Position numbers and translations under genes: made by a program
Shown: positions 10,804 to 21,185 of the stretch, one piece after another
Layout: every line of letters starts with the position of its first letter
Position numbering within the stretch: the first letter of the stretch is position 1
Assembly: GCA_947184155.2 (NCBI GenBank)
Contig: CAMXCT020001547.1
Span: 81,849-145,848, forward strand
Source of the DNA: Cladocopium goreaui
Taxonomy: Eukaryota > Sar > Dinophyceae > Suessiales > Symbiodiniaceae
Direction of reading: 5' to 3'
DNA: 64,000 nt
Notes under the pieces: model-generated
Told to the model about the DNA's origin: nothing
Seen by the model: only the letters and a program-made list of their open reading frames with translations
Database searches by the model: none

Positions 10804-12600
10804 AGCGTCCAACATTATGTGGAAAAAGTATTGGCTGACGAAGATTGTAAACCAACAAAGATGCGAGTCGAAAAGGGTGTATATGTGTTCGACTATTGGG
10901 TCGACCAAGAGACCACCGAAAAGAAAGCAAAAGCAAGTTCGGGAAACTGACGGCAGGCCTAGCTGTAAGCCCGGTAGCTGTGGAAGAAGTGGAAATGGGG
11001 GAGTCTGGGGCCATCGCCGGTTCGGCGGAGGACCCGGAAGAACCCACAGAGGTACAAAGGCCGAGGGTTGCGAAAAGCGGTGCGACACCAACGGCCCAAG
11101 AATTAGAGGAACATCAAGCAACCGCCCATGCGGTGCACAGGTCTTGGTGTGGACATTGCATGCGAGCTCGAGCAACTGCAGCTCGACACCAAACAGTTTC
11201 ACACGATGAGGAGAGTGAAGTACCAGTGATAACTCTCGATTACTATTTCTTGGAGAAAAGGAAGGAGAAACAGCAAACTTAGAAGTGAAGGACTGTAGAT
11301 TTAAGATGACCTGGGCTACCACCATTCCTACGAAAGGACCAGATATGTTCTCAGTGAATTTTCTGCTATCCTGCATCAACGAGACTGGCTATCGCAGAAT
11401 CATTTTGAAAAGTGATAATGAACCAGCAATCCTTGCACTTAAGAGAGAAGTAAAGGTTGTAGAACCCCCGTTTGGCTTAAGACTGCTTTTGCCGTTTTGG
11501 TGCAGGAGGGGGGGTATTGGTGCACGGCTGGTGCGCGGAAAAGGAAAATAGGGGCAAGGGTGGGTCTGGGAAGGGAAAAATAGGTGCAGGAGTGCGTTCT
11601 TGCCGATCTATATGGATCCAGTCGGGATCTCGTCGGGATCCCGCCAGTCGGGATCCAGTCGGGATCCAGTCGGGATCCAGTCGGGCACCAATGTCGGGAG
11701 GCAGCCAAAGACAAAAAACAAAAAAAAATTGCAGTGTTTTTGCGCGTTTTTCGGTGATTTTGGCTACTTCCCGACAGGTCCAAACGTGGTGCCAAAAATT
11801 CGAAAATTGGTGCCCGACTGGATCCCGACTGGATCCCGACCGGTGCCCAAATGCAAAAATTGGTGCCCGATTGGGTCCCGACTGGGTCCCGACTGGGTCC
11901 CGACTGGATCCCGACTGGGTTTCTTCAAAAAAACATCTATTGCCCTAAATTTGAGCACCTATTTTTGAAATTTTAGCACCTTGCCGTGCACCAGCCCCCC
12001 CCTCCGGACCCCTTCCGGACCCCCCCCCACCAGTCTTAAGCCAAACACGGGCAACTCAAAGTAAAGGTGCAAGCAAAGGATGTCGAAATAGTGTTGCAGG
12101 AGGTCCCAACAGGGGACCATAGTGCAAATGGTGCTGTAGAAGTAGCGGTCAGGGATCAGAAAAGACAGGTTCGAGCACTTTGAAGTGAAGTCGAAGAGAA
12201 CCTAGGAAAACTGGACGACACTCATCCTATTGCGACTTGGCTGAGTCGACATGCGGCATTTTTTGCCTGAGCCGATTCTCAATCAAAGATGATGGGAGAA
12301 CTCCCTACCAGAAGCTGACTGGAAGAAAGTGGAACACACCACTGGTGAGGTTTGGAGAAAGGATTTTCTTCAGACCTCTGGATGCCTACAAAGTAGATGA
12401 TGGGGCAACAGGTGAAAGGAGAAGTGGCGATCTTGGAAGAAGAGTGATGAGCGGATACTACGTGGGAACACATGGGAGAAATGCAGACGTGCTGGTCATG
12501 ACGACCCAAGGAGTGGTCAAAGGAAACACGGTACATAGGAGACCGAAGACAGAACGATGGCATCGTTCTGAGCTGAAGGATCTTAAAGGCGTCCCCTGGA
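10804..12600 (+). pseudogene. copia integrase remnant (HHCC and DDE), split by a 601-bp insertion
   Basis: Coding resumes with GVYVFDYWVDQE, then an HHCC zinc-binding region at about 11107-11160 (EHQATAHAVHRSWCGHC). The catalytic triad of a DDE core follows: Asp at 11238-11240 (ITLDYYF), Asp at 11414-11416 (KSDNEPA) and Glu at 12139-12141 (NGAVEVAVRD). Between the last two, 11458-12058 is foreign. Removing it and one 10-bp target copy restores a continuous frame. An in-frame TGA follows RAL near 12181, and a frameshift near 12260 precedes SRFSIKDDGRTPYQ. The downstream part (RFGERIFFRP, GYYVGTHGRN) fits the integrase C-terminal region. Integrase inserts element cDNA; this copy is inactive. 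Confidence 0.88.
11458..12058. mobile_element. 601-bp non-autonomous foldback/TIR element inside integrase
   Basis: The element is flanked by a direct 10-bp duplication AAGTAAAGGT (11448-11457 and 12059-12068). The ends form 28-bp inverted repeats matching at 21 of 28 positions, with the inner GTTTGGCTTAAGACTG perfect. Inside, an 11-bp motif GTCGGGATCCA is repeated at about 11624-11685 and recurs in the opposite orientation at about 11815-11920, so the element can fold on itself. No transposase is present. A 9-10-bp duplication is typical of Mutator-like and hAT-adjacent families; assignment is not possible here. Confidence 0.85.
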
Positions 12601-13400
12601 TGCTTCGTCCAAGGGAAGCCGGAGATCTAAAACACAGGTTGTACATAGCATTGCCAGAAGCCACACAAAGGCTGACTCCAGCTGTAAGAGACGGAGGACC
12701 AAGGCAGTTGTATGTAAGAAAGAAAGACCTGGAGAAAGAGGACGGCGTGTATGACTACACACCTGGCTGCAAAGGGTGTGAGGCGTTGATGGTCGGATTA
12801 CCATCGGTTACCCACAACATAACCTGTAGAAACGGGCTGATGGAAAGATTGAAAGGTACCGAAGAAGGTCAAAAGATATTGGCCGATGTTGAGACAAGAC
12901 AGGAAGAAGGAAATTGGAAAGACGAAAAAGGCGAAAGCCGAAGTAACAGGATTGCCAGATCCGACGAAACAAGAGGTGAGATCGTCGGTAGCCTTGGGAC
13001 AACCCGAGGAAGAAACGGCCACTAGCCCGAAGAGAAACCAAGAAGGAGTGGAAAGAGGAAAACCTGGAAAGAAAGCAAGGGCGAAACCCAACAAAGGCGA
13101 AAAGAGGGTAGGTGAATCAGTGGACGATTTGTGCCATGAAGCCGAAGGAAGTGCAGAGCCCTTGGTTGTTCCAACCGGAGGTTCAGCAGAGATCCAATCG
13201 GAGCCCCCTGCTGCTTCAGCAGAGGGAGCCGCGTCGGGATCAGCAGCGCCAGGTTCGACACTCAGTCAAGACCAGATTTGGTCACCAGTTGTACCGCAAC
13301 CGGAGATTCGGAGACAAGATCCAGAACAAGATATCCAGTCATTGCATGTCTCACATTGGAGTGGAGTCGCAAGTTGATGATTCTACAAAGACAGAACTGA
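12600..13400 (+). pseudogene. copia polyprotein spacer between integrase and methyltransferase-like segment
   Basis: The frame 12237-13025 continues from the integrase into RLYIALPEATQRLTPAVRDG and then TPGCKGCEALMVG at about 12760-12795, a short C-x2-C cluster followed by THNITCRNG. This Cys pattern is what I expect in dinoflagellate copia polyproteins; its role is unknown to me. Coding moves by indel to the frame of 12886-13377, which is Lys/Glu-rich and then Ser/Ala/Pro-rich and probably disordered. It ends at a stop near 13377. There is no catalytic motif. Confidence 0.6.
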
Positions 13401-13417
13401 ATGCATTGGGAGCGCAT

Positions 13418-14215
13418 GATGTGACGGAAATATTTTCACCACCAAGATTCACAGAAGTGCGAAGCATTCGGATTACTTCCTGGATACGCAGTTGATTTTG
13501 AGACAGGTTGGGACTTGACAGACAAAACACAGGTGAAATGTCTTGAGAAGATCCTGAACGAAGAGGATCCGTACCTGACTACAAGGAAGCCCACCTTGTG
13601 ATCCATTTTCGATTTTACAGGGATTGAACCAAAGAAGAATGGACCCAGAGAAATTCCAAGCAAGATTGAAAGAAGGAAAAGAGATGTTGGAAACATCATG
13701 TTCGATCTACAAACAAAGGACCAAGAAAGGGAAGTATTTCCTACATGAACATCCGAAGTCAGAAAAGTTGTGAAAAGAAAAGTGCATCCAAGAAATCAGT
13801 GAGATGCCGAATGTAGAGATTGTAGAAGGACCAATGTGTAGGTGTAAGGTAAGATGGTAGGAAGAGATGCTTCTGGAGAAGGATACATCCGGAAACCCAC
13901 GTGTTGGATGACCAGCTCGCCAGAGTTGGCAGAGACATTGCGTGGAGCGTGTGCAAATGACCTACCTGGCGGAAAGTCTGAATGGCATCGCCACATCCAC
14001 CTAGTGAACGGACGAGCAAAGATGGCCCGAATATACCCTCCAGCTCTAGTTCGAGCCGTACTTAGAGCACTCAAGAGACAAATGAAAGCTGATGGAGAAT
14101 ACCGAGAAGTATATTCAGTGAATGCTGGACCCAGTCCAGATGAAGACATGAACCTGGAAGAATACGAAGAGGACTTTGTACCAGGGAAGAATTTCCACGG
14201 GAAGGAAGACCATTA
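13418..14215 (+). pseudogene. Diverged methyltransferase-like segment of the copia polyprotein
   Basis: Pieces in three frames read in order. First EIFSPPRF near 13425. Then, after a frameshift, FGLLPGYAVDFETGWDL near 13460-13515. Then GSPPCDPFS at 13585-13611. Then NQRRMDPEKFQARL and KYFLHEHP at about 13730-13755. The layout resembles C5-cytosine methyltransferase motifs (nucleotide-binding start, motif IV PPC-x-x-FS, motif VI around E-N/H-V/P), but it is short and diverged. The frame 13854-14216 continues with KPTCWMTSSPELAETL and HIHLVNGRAKMARIYPPALV, ending before RT. Enzymatic activity is inference, and this copy is frameshifted. Confidence 0.6.
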
Positions 14216-14222
14216 AGATCAG

Positions 14223-15849
14223 ATGTTCTTCGATGACATCACTGGAGTACAGTTGGACACACAAGGAGTCTTAGCAGCGAGACACGAAGAACTACAATGG
14301 TTACACGGTGCAAAGGTGTACGAAAAGAAAGCAATTGAAGAATGTTGGCAAAGAACAGGAAAGGGACCAAAAACACGGAAATGGATAGACAGAAACAAGG
14401 GTGACAGAGAACACCCAAACTACAGGTCTAGGATCGTTGTCCGTGAAGTGAAGAAACAACATGGAGCATTGCCTGGACATATGTTGTTCAGCAACATGCC
14501 TCCGCTAGAAGCGGTCAAGATCCTATGCTCAGAACTAGCAACAAGGAAGAAGAACAAGAAAGGAACAGATCTGAGGTTGGCATTGTACGATATATCACGA
14601 GCTCATTTCTACGGAGAGGCTCAAATATACGTCACATTGCCACCTGGAGAGGAGCAGGAAGGATACCGCGCAATACTCAAGAAAACCATGTACGGGACTC
14701 AAGATGCGAGTCACGTGTGGCAGGAAGACATTCCAACCATCTGAAAAGGAAACACTTCCACCAGGGACAGGCCTGGACAAGTGTCTTCAGACACGATGAG
14801 TTGGATATCAAACTACTGGTGCACGGAGATGGCTTCCTGGTACTAGTACTAGCTGACCAGGAGGGGCAAGAGTACATGCAACAAGTCTTGAAGGAAAAGT
14901 ACGAATACAGATGCGATGGAGAAATCGGAAAAGGTTCCGGAAAATATTTGACGATCCTAAATAGGATTGTGTCATACGAACAAGAAACTGGACGAGTAAC
15001 CTACGAAGCAGATCCAAGACATGCTGAGATGATCATAAGACAATTGAATCTGCAGACCGCAAAGAGTGTTACTACACAAAAAAAGAAAAGTTCTGAAGTG
15101 CTGGCATCGGTTGGACTTCCACCGGTGACGGCAGAGCAGACCACGCTCTACAGGAGTTTGGTAATGAGAGCCCAATTCCTGGCTCAAGACAGAGCAGACC
15201 TGAGTGAAGCTGTGAAAAGTCTGACGAGAAAGATGAAAGCGCCGAATGAAAGCGACATGAAAGACTTGAAAAGGGTAGGAAGATACTTGGTAGGACGACC
15301 AAGAGTGGCCAACGTGTACCATCCACAACGACCTACAAATGTGATCAAAGTAAACGCAGACAGCGACCATGCCGGATGTCTACTGACACGGCGAAGCCCA
15401 ACTGGATACACTATATCCATTGGAACACATTGCGTGAAGCACGGATCAAACTTGCAATCAACCATTGCGCTAAGCAGTGGGGAGAGTGAGTTTTATGCAC
15501 TTACCTGCGCTAGGACTAAGTCTGAAATCGCTGATGGCAGACTGGGGTCAGAAATGCGACCTAATCGTGCTGAGCGATTCGTCAGCAGCAAGAGGCACAG
15601 CTGCAAGACGCGGTCTAGGCAAACTACGTCACGTACAAACCCGATACCTTTGGGTACAAGAACGCGTGGCGAACAATGACCTGACCGTGAAATCCGTGAA
15701 CACAAAACAATACAAAACAAAACCTACCTGACCTATGCAAGAAACCTGTGAGTAGAGAGACATGTGAAAAACAGATGAGAACACTGTGCCAAGAGTTCCG
15801 TGAAGGAAAGGCCAGTGGAGCAAAGGCTCCCGAATCAACAAAAGTGTAG
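14223..15849 (+). pseudogene. copia reverse transcriptase and RNase H remnant
   Basis: RVT_2-type RT opens at about 14223. It has KGDREHPNYRSRIVVREVKK, MPPLEAVKILCSE, and the first catalytic Asp at 14589-14591 (LYDISRAHFYGEA). KKTMYGTQDASHVWQ is followed by a frameshift near 14740. The second active-site motif reads HGDGF at 14822-14836: the second Asp of the xDD pair is Gly (GGC, 14831-14833), so polymerase activity is lost. RNase H follows, with Asp in ADSDHAG (about 15356-15376) and Glu in SSGESEFYA (about 15473-15500). A frameshift near 15515 moves the end (SDSSAARGTAARRGLGK) to a third frame, and coding fades out at about 15849. Confidence 0.92.
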
Positions 15850-15868
15850 TTGAACTATCACTAGCGTT

Positions 15869-15878
15869 GAAGGAGGGG
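15869..15878 (+). other. Polypurine tract
   Basis: GAAGGAGGGG abuts the 3' LTR at 15879. This is the standard position of the plus-strand primer. Confidence 0.85.
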
Positions 15879-15995
15879 TGTTGAATTTTCGCCCTCTGTT
15901 TATGTTTTGGCTCAAGCTTGGCTTAAGAGAGACCAAGACAGCGAGCACGTGGAAAACAAGTGTGGTTGGTGTTTGCTAGAGATAATTTGTCAAAG
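15879..15995 (+). repeat. 3' long terminal repeat, 117 bp
   Basis: Same ends as the 5' LTR (TGTTGAA ... TTTGTCAAAG). There are eight substitutions and no indel relative to it. TTTTGGCTCAAG is kept at 15905-15916. Confidence 0.93.
15905..15916 (+). other. Spliced-leader-like sequence in the 3' LTR
   Basis: Exact TTTTGGCTCAAG at the same offset from the LTR start as in the 5' LTR. The bases just upstream differ from the 5' copy at two positions, yet the 12-mer is unchanged. Confidence 0.5.
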
Positions 15996-18418
15996 CTTCT
16001 TTGTGTTGCCCTTTTTTGCATCTAGAAAGACCCAGCAGCATTTATGATGTCGTTCTCTTCTTTGTGTTGCCATTGTTTACATCTAGAAAGACTCAGCAGC
16101 ATTTATGATGTTGTTCTCTTCTCTGTGTTGCCCTTGTTTACATCCGGAAAGACCCAGCAGCATATATATGTTGTTCTCTTTTTTGTGTTGCCCTTGTTTA
16201 AATCTAGAAAGACTCAGCAGCATTTATGATGTTGTTCTCTTCTCTGTGTTGCCCTTGTTTGCATCTAGAAAGGCTCAGCAGCATTTATGATGTTGTTCTC
16301 TTCTTTGTGTTGCCCTTGTTGACATCTAGAAAGACTCAGCAGCATTTATGATGTTGTTTCTCTTCTTTGTGTTGCCCTTGTTGGCATCTAGAAAGGCTCA
16401 GCAGCATTTATGATGTTGTTTCTCTTCTCTGTGTTGCCCTTGTTTACATCTAGAAAGACTCAGCAGCATTTATGATGTTGTTCTCTTCTTTGTGTTGCCC
16501 TTGTTTACACCTAGAAAGATTCAGCAGCATTTATGATGTTGTTCTCTTTTTTGTGCTGCCCTGGTTTACATCTAGAAAGACTCAACAGCATTTATGATTT
16601 TGTTATCTTCTTTGTTTTGCCCTTGTTTACATCTAGAAAGGCTCAGCAGCATTTATGATGTTGTTCTCTTCTCTGTGTTGCCCTTGTTTACATGTAGAAA
16701 GACTCAGCAGCATTTATGATGTTGTTCTTTTCTTTGTGTTGCCCTTGTTGACATCTAGAAAGGCTCAGCAGCATTTATGATGTTGTTCTTTTCTTTGTGT
16801 TGCCCTTGTTGACATCTAGAAAGGCTCAGCAGCATTTATGATGTTGTTCTTTTCTTTGTGTTGCCCTTGTTGGCATCTAGAAAGGCTCAGCAGCATTTAT
16901 GATGTTGTTTCTCTTCTCTGTGTTGCCCTTGTTTTCATCTAGAAAGACTCAGCAGCATTTATGATGTTGTTCTCTTCTTTGTGTTGCCCTTGTTTACACC
17001 TAGAAAGATTCAGCAGCATTTATGATGTTGTTCTCTTTTTTGTGCTGCCCTGGTTAACATCTAGAAAGACTCAGCAGCATTTATGATGTTGTTCTCTTCT
17101 TTTTGTTGCCCTTGTTTACATCTAGAAAGGCTCAGCATCATTTATGATGTTGTTCTCTTCTCTGTGTTGCCCTTGTTTGCATCTAGAAAGGCTCAGCAGC
17201 ATTTATGGTGTTGTTCTTACTTCTCTGTGTTGCCCTTGTTTGCATCTAGAAAGGCTCAGCAGCATTTATGATGTGTTTATCTTCTTTGTGTGTTGCCCTC
17301 GTTTACATCTAGAAAGACCCAGCAGCATTTATGATGTTGTTCTCTTCTCTGTGTTGCCCTTGTTTACATCCAGAAAGACTCAGCAGCATTTATGATGTTG
17401 TTCTCTTCTTTGTGTTGACTCAGCAGCCAGCATTTATGATGTTGTTCTCTTCTTTGTGTTGCCCTGCCCTTGTTTGCATCTAGAAAGACCCAGCAGCATT
17501 TATGATGTTGTTCTCTTCTTTGTGTTGCCCTTGTTTACATCTAGAAAGACTCAGCAGCATTTATGATGTTGTTCTCTTCTCTGTGTTGCCCTTGTTTACA
17601 TCTAGAAAGACTCAGCAGCATTTATGATGTTGTTTTCTTCTTTGTGTTGCCCCTGTTTACATCTAGAAAGACTCAGCAGCATTTATGGTGTTGTTTTCTT
17701 CTTTGTGTTGCCCTTGTTTACATGTAGAAAGACTCAGCAGCATTTATGATGTGTTTCTCTTCTTTGTGTTGCCCTTGTTTGCATCTAGAAAGACTCAGCA
17801 GCATTTGTGAGGTTGTCCTCCTCTTTGTGTTGCCCTTGTCTACATCTAGAAAGACTCAGCAGCATTTATGATGTGGTTCTCTTCTCTGTGTTGCCCCTGT
17901 TTACATCTAGAAAGGCTCAGCAGCATTTATGGTGTGGTTATCTTCTCTGTGTTGCCCTTGTTCACATCTAGAAAGACTCAGCAGCATTTATGATGTTGTT
18001 CTCTTCTTTGTGCTGCCCTGGTTAACATCTAGAAAGGCTCAGCAGCATTCATGATGTTGTTCTCCTGTTTGCGTTGCCCTTGTTTACATCTAGAAAGAGT
18101 CAGCAGCATTTGTGAGGTTGTTCTCCTCTTTGTGTTGCCCTTGTTTACATATAGAAAGACTCAAAAGCATTTATGATGTTGTTCTCTTCTTTGTGTGTTG
18201 CCCCTGTCTACATCTAGAAAGGCTCAGCAGCATTTATGATGTTGTTCTCTTCTTTGTGTTGCCCTTGTTTACATCTAGAAAGGCTCAGCAGCATTTATGA
18301 TGTGTTTCTCTTCTTTGTGTTGCCCTTGTTTACATGTAGAAAGGCTCAGCAGCATCTGCTGATGTTGTTCTCCTCTTTGTGTTGCCCTTGTTTACATCTA
18401 GAAAAACTCAGCAGCATT
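15996..18418. repeat. 58/61-bp satellite array, right block (roughly 39 copies)
   Basis: This continues the unit interrupted at 6292. Almost all units here are the 61-bp class with ATGATGTTG, and frequent variants are GCATCTAGAAAGGCTC and TCTCTGTGTTG. Divergence between units is higher than in the left block, with truncated or fused units near 17400-17470. The last unit is cut at 18418 by a small inverted-repeat element. Confidence 0.97.
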
Positions 18419-18517
18419 CATCCCACTTAGTAAGTGGTGTATACTGTAATCCATATAATCCCATATACAAATGGTCCATAACCGGTGGTTTTTGAGCCAA
18501 GCAAACTAAGTGGGATG
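18419..18517. mobile_element. 99-bp miniature inverted-repeat element
   Basis: CATCCCACTTAGT (18419-18431) is the exact reverse complement of ACTAAGTGGGATG (18505-18517). It interrupts the satellite after GCAGCATT. It could be a MITE or a hairpin relic. No target duplication is clear. Confidence 0.55.
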
Positions 18518-18780
18518 CACCCCCAAGTATGATGAGAACATGATGTGAACATCATGAGAATATCATGATGGAATATCATGATGGAGTTACTGGTGATGAA
18601 TGGTGATTAATGGGAATATAATGGGAATAGAACCAACAATATGAAGAGAAGAGGGCCCGCTACGATTCCATTTTTTTCATCTCATGGGATTACAATATCA
18701 TGGGATGAAACATCATTGAATTCATGGGATGACACATATGTTTTTCCCCACCTGCCAGGTGAGGGTTGTTAGATTTTATC
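18518..18780. other. AT-rich non-coding stretch with ATCATGAT-like repeats
   Basis: Repeated ATCATGATGGA, GAACATCATGAGAATATC and ATGGGAATA phrases make short palindromes. No gene is seen. Confidence 0.6.
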
Positions 18781-18867
18781 TAAGTTGCCTGCTCCTCCTC
18801 CTCTCGTCGTCCTCCTCCTCTCGTTGTCCTCCTCCTCTCGTTGTCCTCCTCGTCTCCTCTCCTCCTG

Positions 18868-19085
18868 CTCCCTGCCGGACCTCAACCACGACCATCCACG
18901 CCCAGTGTGCCCTGCCGGACCTCAACCACGACCATCACCGCCCAGTGTTCCCTGCCGGACCTCAACCGCGAGTATCCACGCCCAGTGTTCCCTGCCGGAC
19001 CTCAACCACGACCATCCCCGCCCAGTGTTCCCTGCCGGACCTCAACCGCGAGTATCCACGCCAAGTGTTCCCTGCCGGACTGCCG
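18868..19085. repeat. 40-bp minisatellite (5-6 copies)
   Basis: CCTGCCGGACCTCAACC recurs every 40 bp from 18875 to 19075, with alternating ACGACCATCCACG and GCGAGTATCCACG halves. A CT-rich tract with CCTCCTCCTCTCGT repeats precedes it (about 18788-18865). Pro/Ser/Thr-rich open frames here follow from the repeat. Confidence 0.93.
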
Positions 19086-19239
19086 CACACACGAGGTACC
19101 TTTCATCGCCGGCTGCAGCCACTTTACGCAGAAAAACCCTAGGTTTCGTGCTCCGGCTTCCTCCCCACAACACAAAGCATGCAACATTCATGCAGCCATT
19201 ACAATGCATTTTGCAGCATTTTCTTCATCTTCACTTCCC

Positions 19240-19790
19240 TTCGTGACCACTTTCCTTCCTCACCACTTCCCTTAGTCACCGCTTCCCTTAGTCACCGCTT
19301 CCCTTCCTCACCACATCCCTTCCTCACCACTTCCATTCGTCACCACTTCCCAAAGTCACCACTTCCCTTAGTCACCACTTCCCCAAGTCACCACACTCCC
19401 TTCGTCACCACCTCTCCGTCACCACTTCCCTTAGTCACCACTTCCCAAAGTCACCACACTCCCTTCGTCACCACTTCCCAAAGTCACCACACTCCCTTCG
19501 TCACCACTTCCCTCCGTCACCACTTCCCTTAGTCACCACTTCCCTTCGTCACCACTTCCCAAAGTCACCAGTTCCCAAAAGTCACCACTTCCCAAAGTCA
19601 CCACACTCCCTTCGTCACCACTTCCCAAAGTCAACACGCTCCCTTCGTCACCACTTCCCTTCGTCATCACTTCCCTTCGTCACCACTTCCCTTCGTCACC
19701 ACTTCCCTTCGCACCACTTCCCTTCCTCACCACTTCGCTTCGTCACCATTTCCCTAGGTCACCAGTGCCTTTCGTCATCTTTCGTCACCA
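19240..19790. repeat. CGTCACCACTTCCCTT minisatellite
   Basis: Imperfect 14-17-bp units of (C/G)TCACCACTTCCC(T/A)(T/A) with ACTCCCTTCGTC variants, about 35 copies. It is pyrimidine-rich on the plus strand. Confidence 0.95.
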
Positions 19791-20426
19791 CCCTGTGTCC
19801 TATTACTCTTTTGTAATGTATTGTTATGTGATGTCAAGTCTCACACCGCCCTTGTCATAGCCTACTATTCTTTTGTGATGTTTGGTTATGTGATGTCAAG
19901 CTTCACACCGCCCTTCATCAATGTCGAGTCTCACAATTCTATTTGTCCGTAACACGGAAGTATTGCTTTCCAACTCCTTTGATAATTATATGTATTATTG
20001 TACAATATCTGTGTGTGTACATGCCTCTCCGTCGCTCTATCTCTTCTAGTCTAGTTGAAGATTTTGTGCATCCTGTGGTGGGTCAGGGGTGTCTCCCTTC
20101 TTAAATATCATTGTGCCTACCGTAGGGTCTTAGGGCAGGTCTGTTTGCGAGAAAGCGGGTGAGTGCAGGAGGGCACGTGATGGCAAACAAGCCTGAAAAC
20201 TTCGACGAGGTGATTCAGAGCTCTCGTGAATTCAGAATCTCTGGTCTAGTTGTCTTGCCCCGTCCAGATTCCATGGCTATTCCAGGAAGCACAAGCAGCA
20301 GTGAGTAATAATGATTTTTATGTCAAGCTTTTGCTTGCGTGCGCAGGTCTGGAACAACGCAGCTAGTCAGGTGCCTTCAATCCTGGCTCATGCTCGTGTT
20401 TAGCCTTTGGCTAGTCCTGGAGATAG
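19791..20426. other. Mostly unique non-coding stretch
   Basis: Two copies of a unit of about 60 bp (CTTTTGTRATGT ... TTATGTGATGTCAAGYYTCACACCGCCCTT) lie at about 19807-19915. Nothing else recognisable follows to 20426. Confidence 0.5.
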
Positions 20427-20690
20427 CGATGGAGAGAAGAGAAAGAGAGAGGGAGAGAGAGAGAGAGAGAGAGACAGAGAAAATTCGAAGCAAATTTCTC
20501 TCCATGCTCGCTGTATTAGGCTAGGAAGTTGCAGGAAATCAACCGAGATAGGTAGATAGATAGATGTAGATATAGATAGAGAAAGAGAGAGAGAGATAGA
20601 TAGATAGATAGATAGATAGATGGATGGATGGATAGATGGATGGATAGATAGATAGAAAGACAGACAGATAGATAGATAATACCCGTTGAA
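20427..20690. repeat. GA and GATA microsatellites
   Basis: (GA)n at about 20427-20475 and (GATA)n with GATG and GACA variants at about 20545-20680. The Arg/Glu-rich frame over the GA tract is an artefact. Confidence 0.95.
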
Positions 20691-21065
20691 ATTTTTGTTA
20701 CTAAATCTGAGGCCTCAGGGCCATTACAGAATGGTTTTTGGCTACCATTTTGTGCAAAATTTTGACCCTGGGTTCTGCCATCTTGTAAGTGGACCCCCCC
20801 CTGGTACCGGAATTTTGCATTGGAAGTGCGAGTTTGTTACCCTCCAGTCCCGACCATTCTGTCGGAGTCTGGAGGGCTAATCAATAACCACTACAAATTG
20901 GATGGATTCAAAGCGTAAATGGATAATACTCAACTATAGCCCCTACAAACTGGATGGAATCAAAAAATCACAGAATAATTTTCATAGCCTTGGGTGCAGG
21001 GCTTGGGAGAGGCCTTGAAAAGTCTGATGCGTCTGAGTGGTCATGAATGCTCGAGATGAGTCACA
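20691..21065. other. Non-coding stretch with a hairpin and recurrent CCATTTTGT phrases
   Basis: An inverted repeat CCCTCCAG ... CTGGAGGG spans about 20841-20876. Phrases such as ACCATTTTGTG, GCCATCTTGTAAG and ACCATTCTGTC recur and continue beyond 21340. No gene is seen. Confidence 0.5.
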
Positions 21066-21069
21066 TCAC

Positions 21070-21132
21070 ATCTATTTAAATATATATATATATGATATAT
21101 ATATATATAAAATATTATATATATAATATAAA

Positions 21133-21164
<32 letters not shown>

Positions 21165-21185
21165 CGATATATTTATATTTTTTGA
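21070..21185. repeat. (AT)n microsatellite
   Basis: Nearly pure AT/TA tract; a shorter counterpart lies at about 21461-21505. Confidence 0.95.

Larger units (their letters stand above)
6293..15995 (+). mobile_element. Full-length, inactivated Ty1/copia-like LTR retrotransposon (9703 bp with nested insertions)
   Basis: The element is bounded by 117-bp direct repeats (6293-6409 and 15879-15995) differing at 8 positions. It is flanked by a 5-bp target duplication CTTCT (6288-6292 and 15996-16000). Removing the element and one CTTCT recreates the satellite consensus exactly, so the ends are firm. A primer-binding site follows the 5' LTR and a polypurine tract precedes the 3' LTR. Remnants lie in copia order: gag with zinc knuckle, CCCH segment, protease, integrase, methyltransferase-like segment, RT, RNase H. 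Frames change repeatedly, stops are present and catalytic residues are lost, so it is dead. Two later insertions (about 9676-10803 and 11458-12058) account for roughly 1.7 kb. The LTRs are very short for the size. Confidence 0.95.

Noticed and set aside
9688-10805. CACTA-type transposon
   Set aside because: TAGTG is at the left and CACTA at the right, the reverse of the family's ends, and no 3-bp target duplication fits.
15996-18418. Leu/Ser/Cys-rich membrane-like frames over the satellite
   Set aside because: They are translations of the 61-bp unit and change frame with each length variant.
20339-20524. Arg/Glu-rich frame
   Set aside because: It runs over a GA microsatellite.
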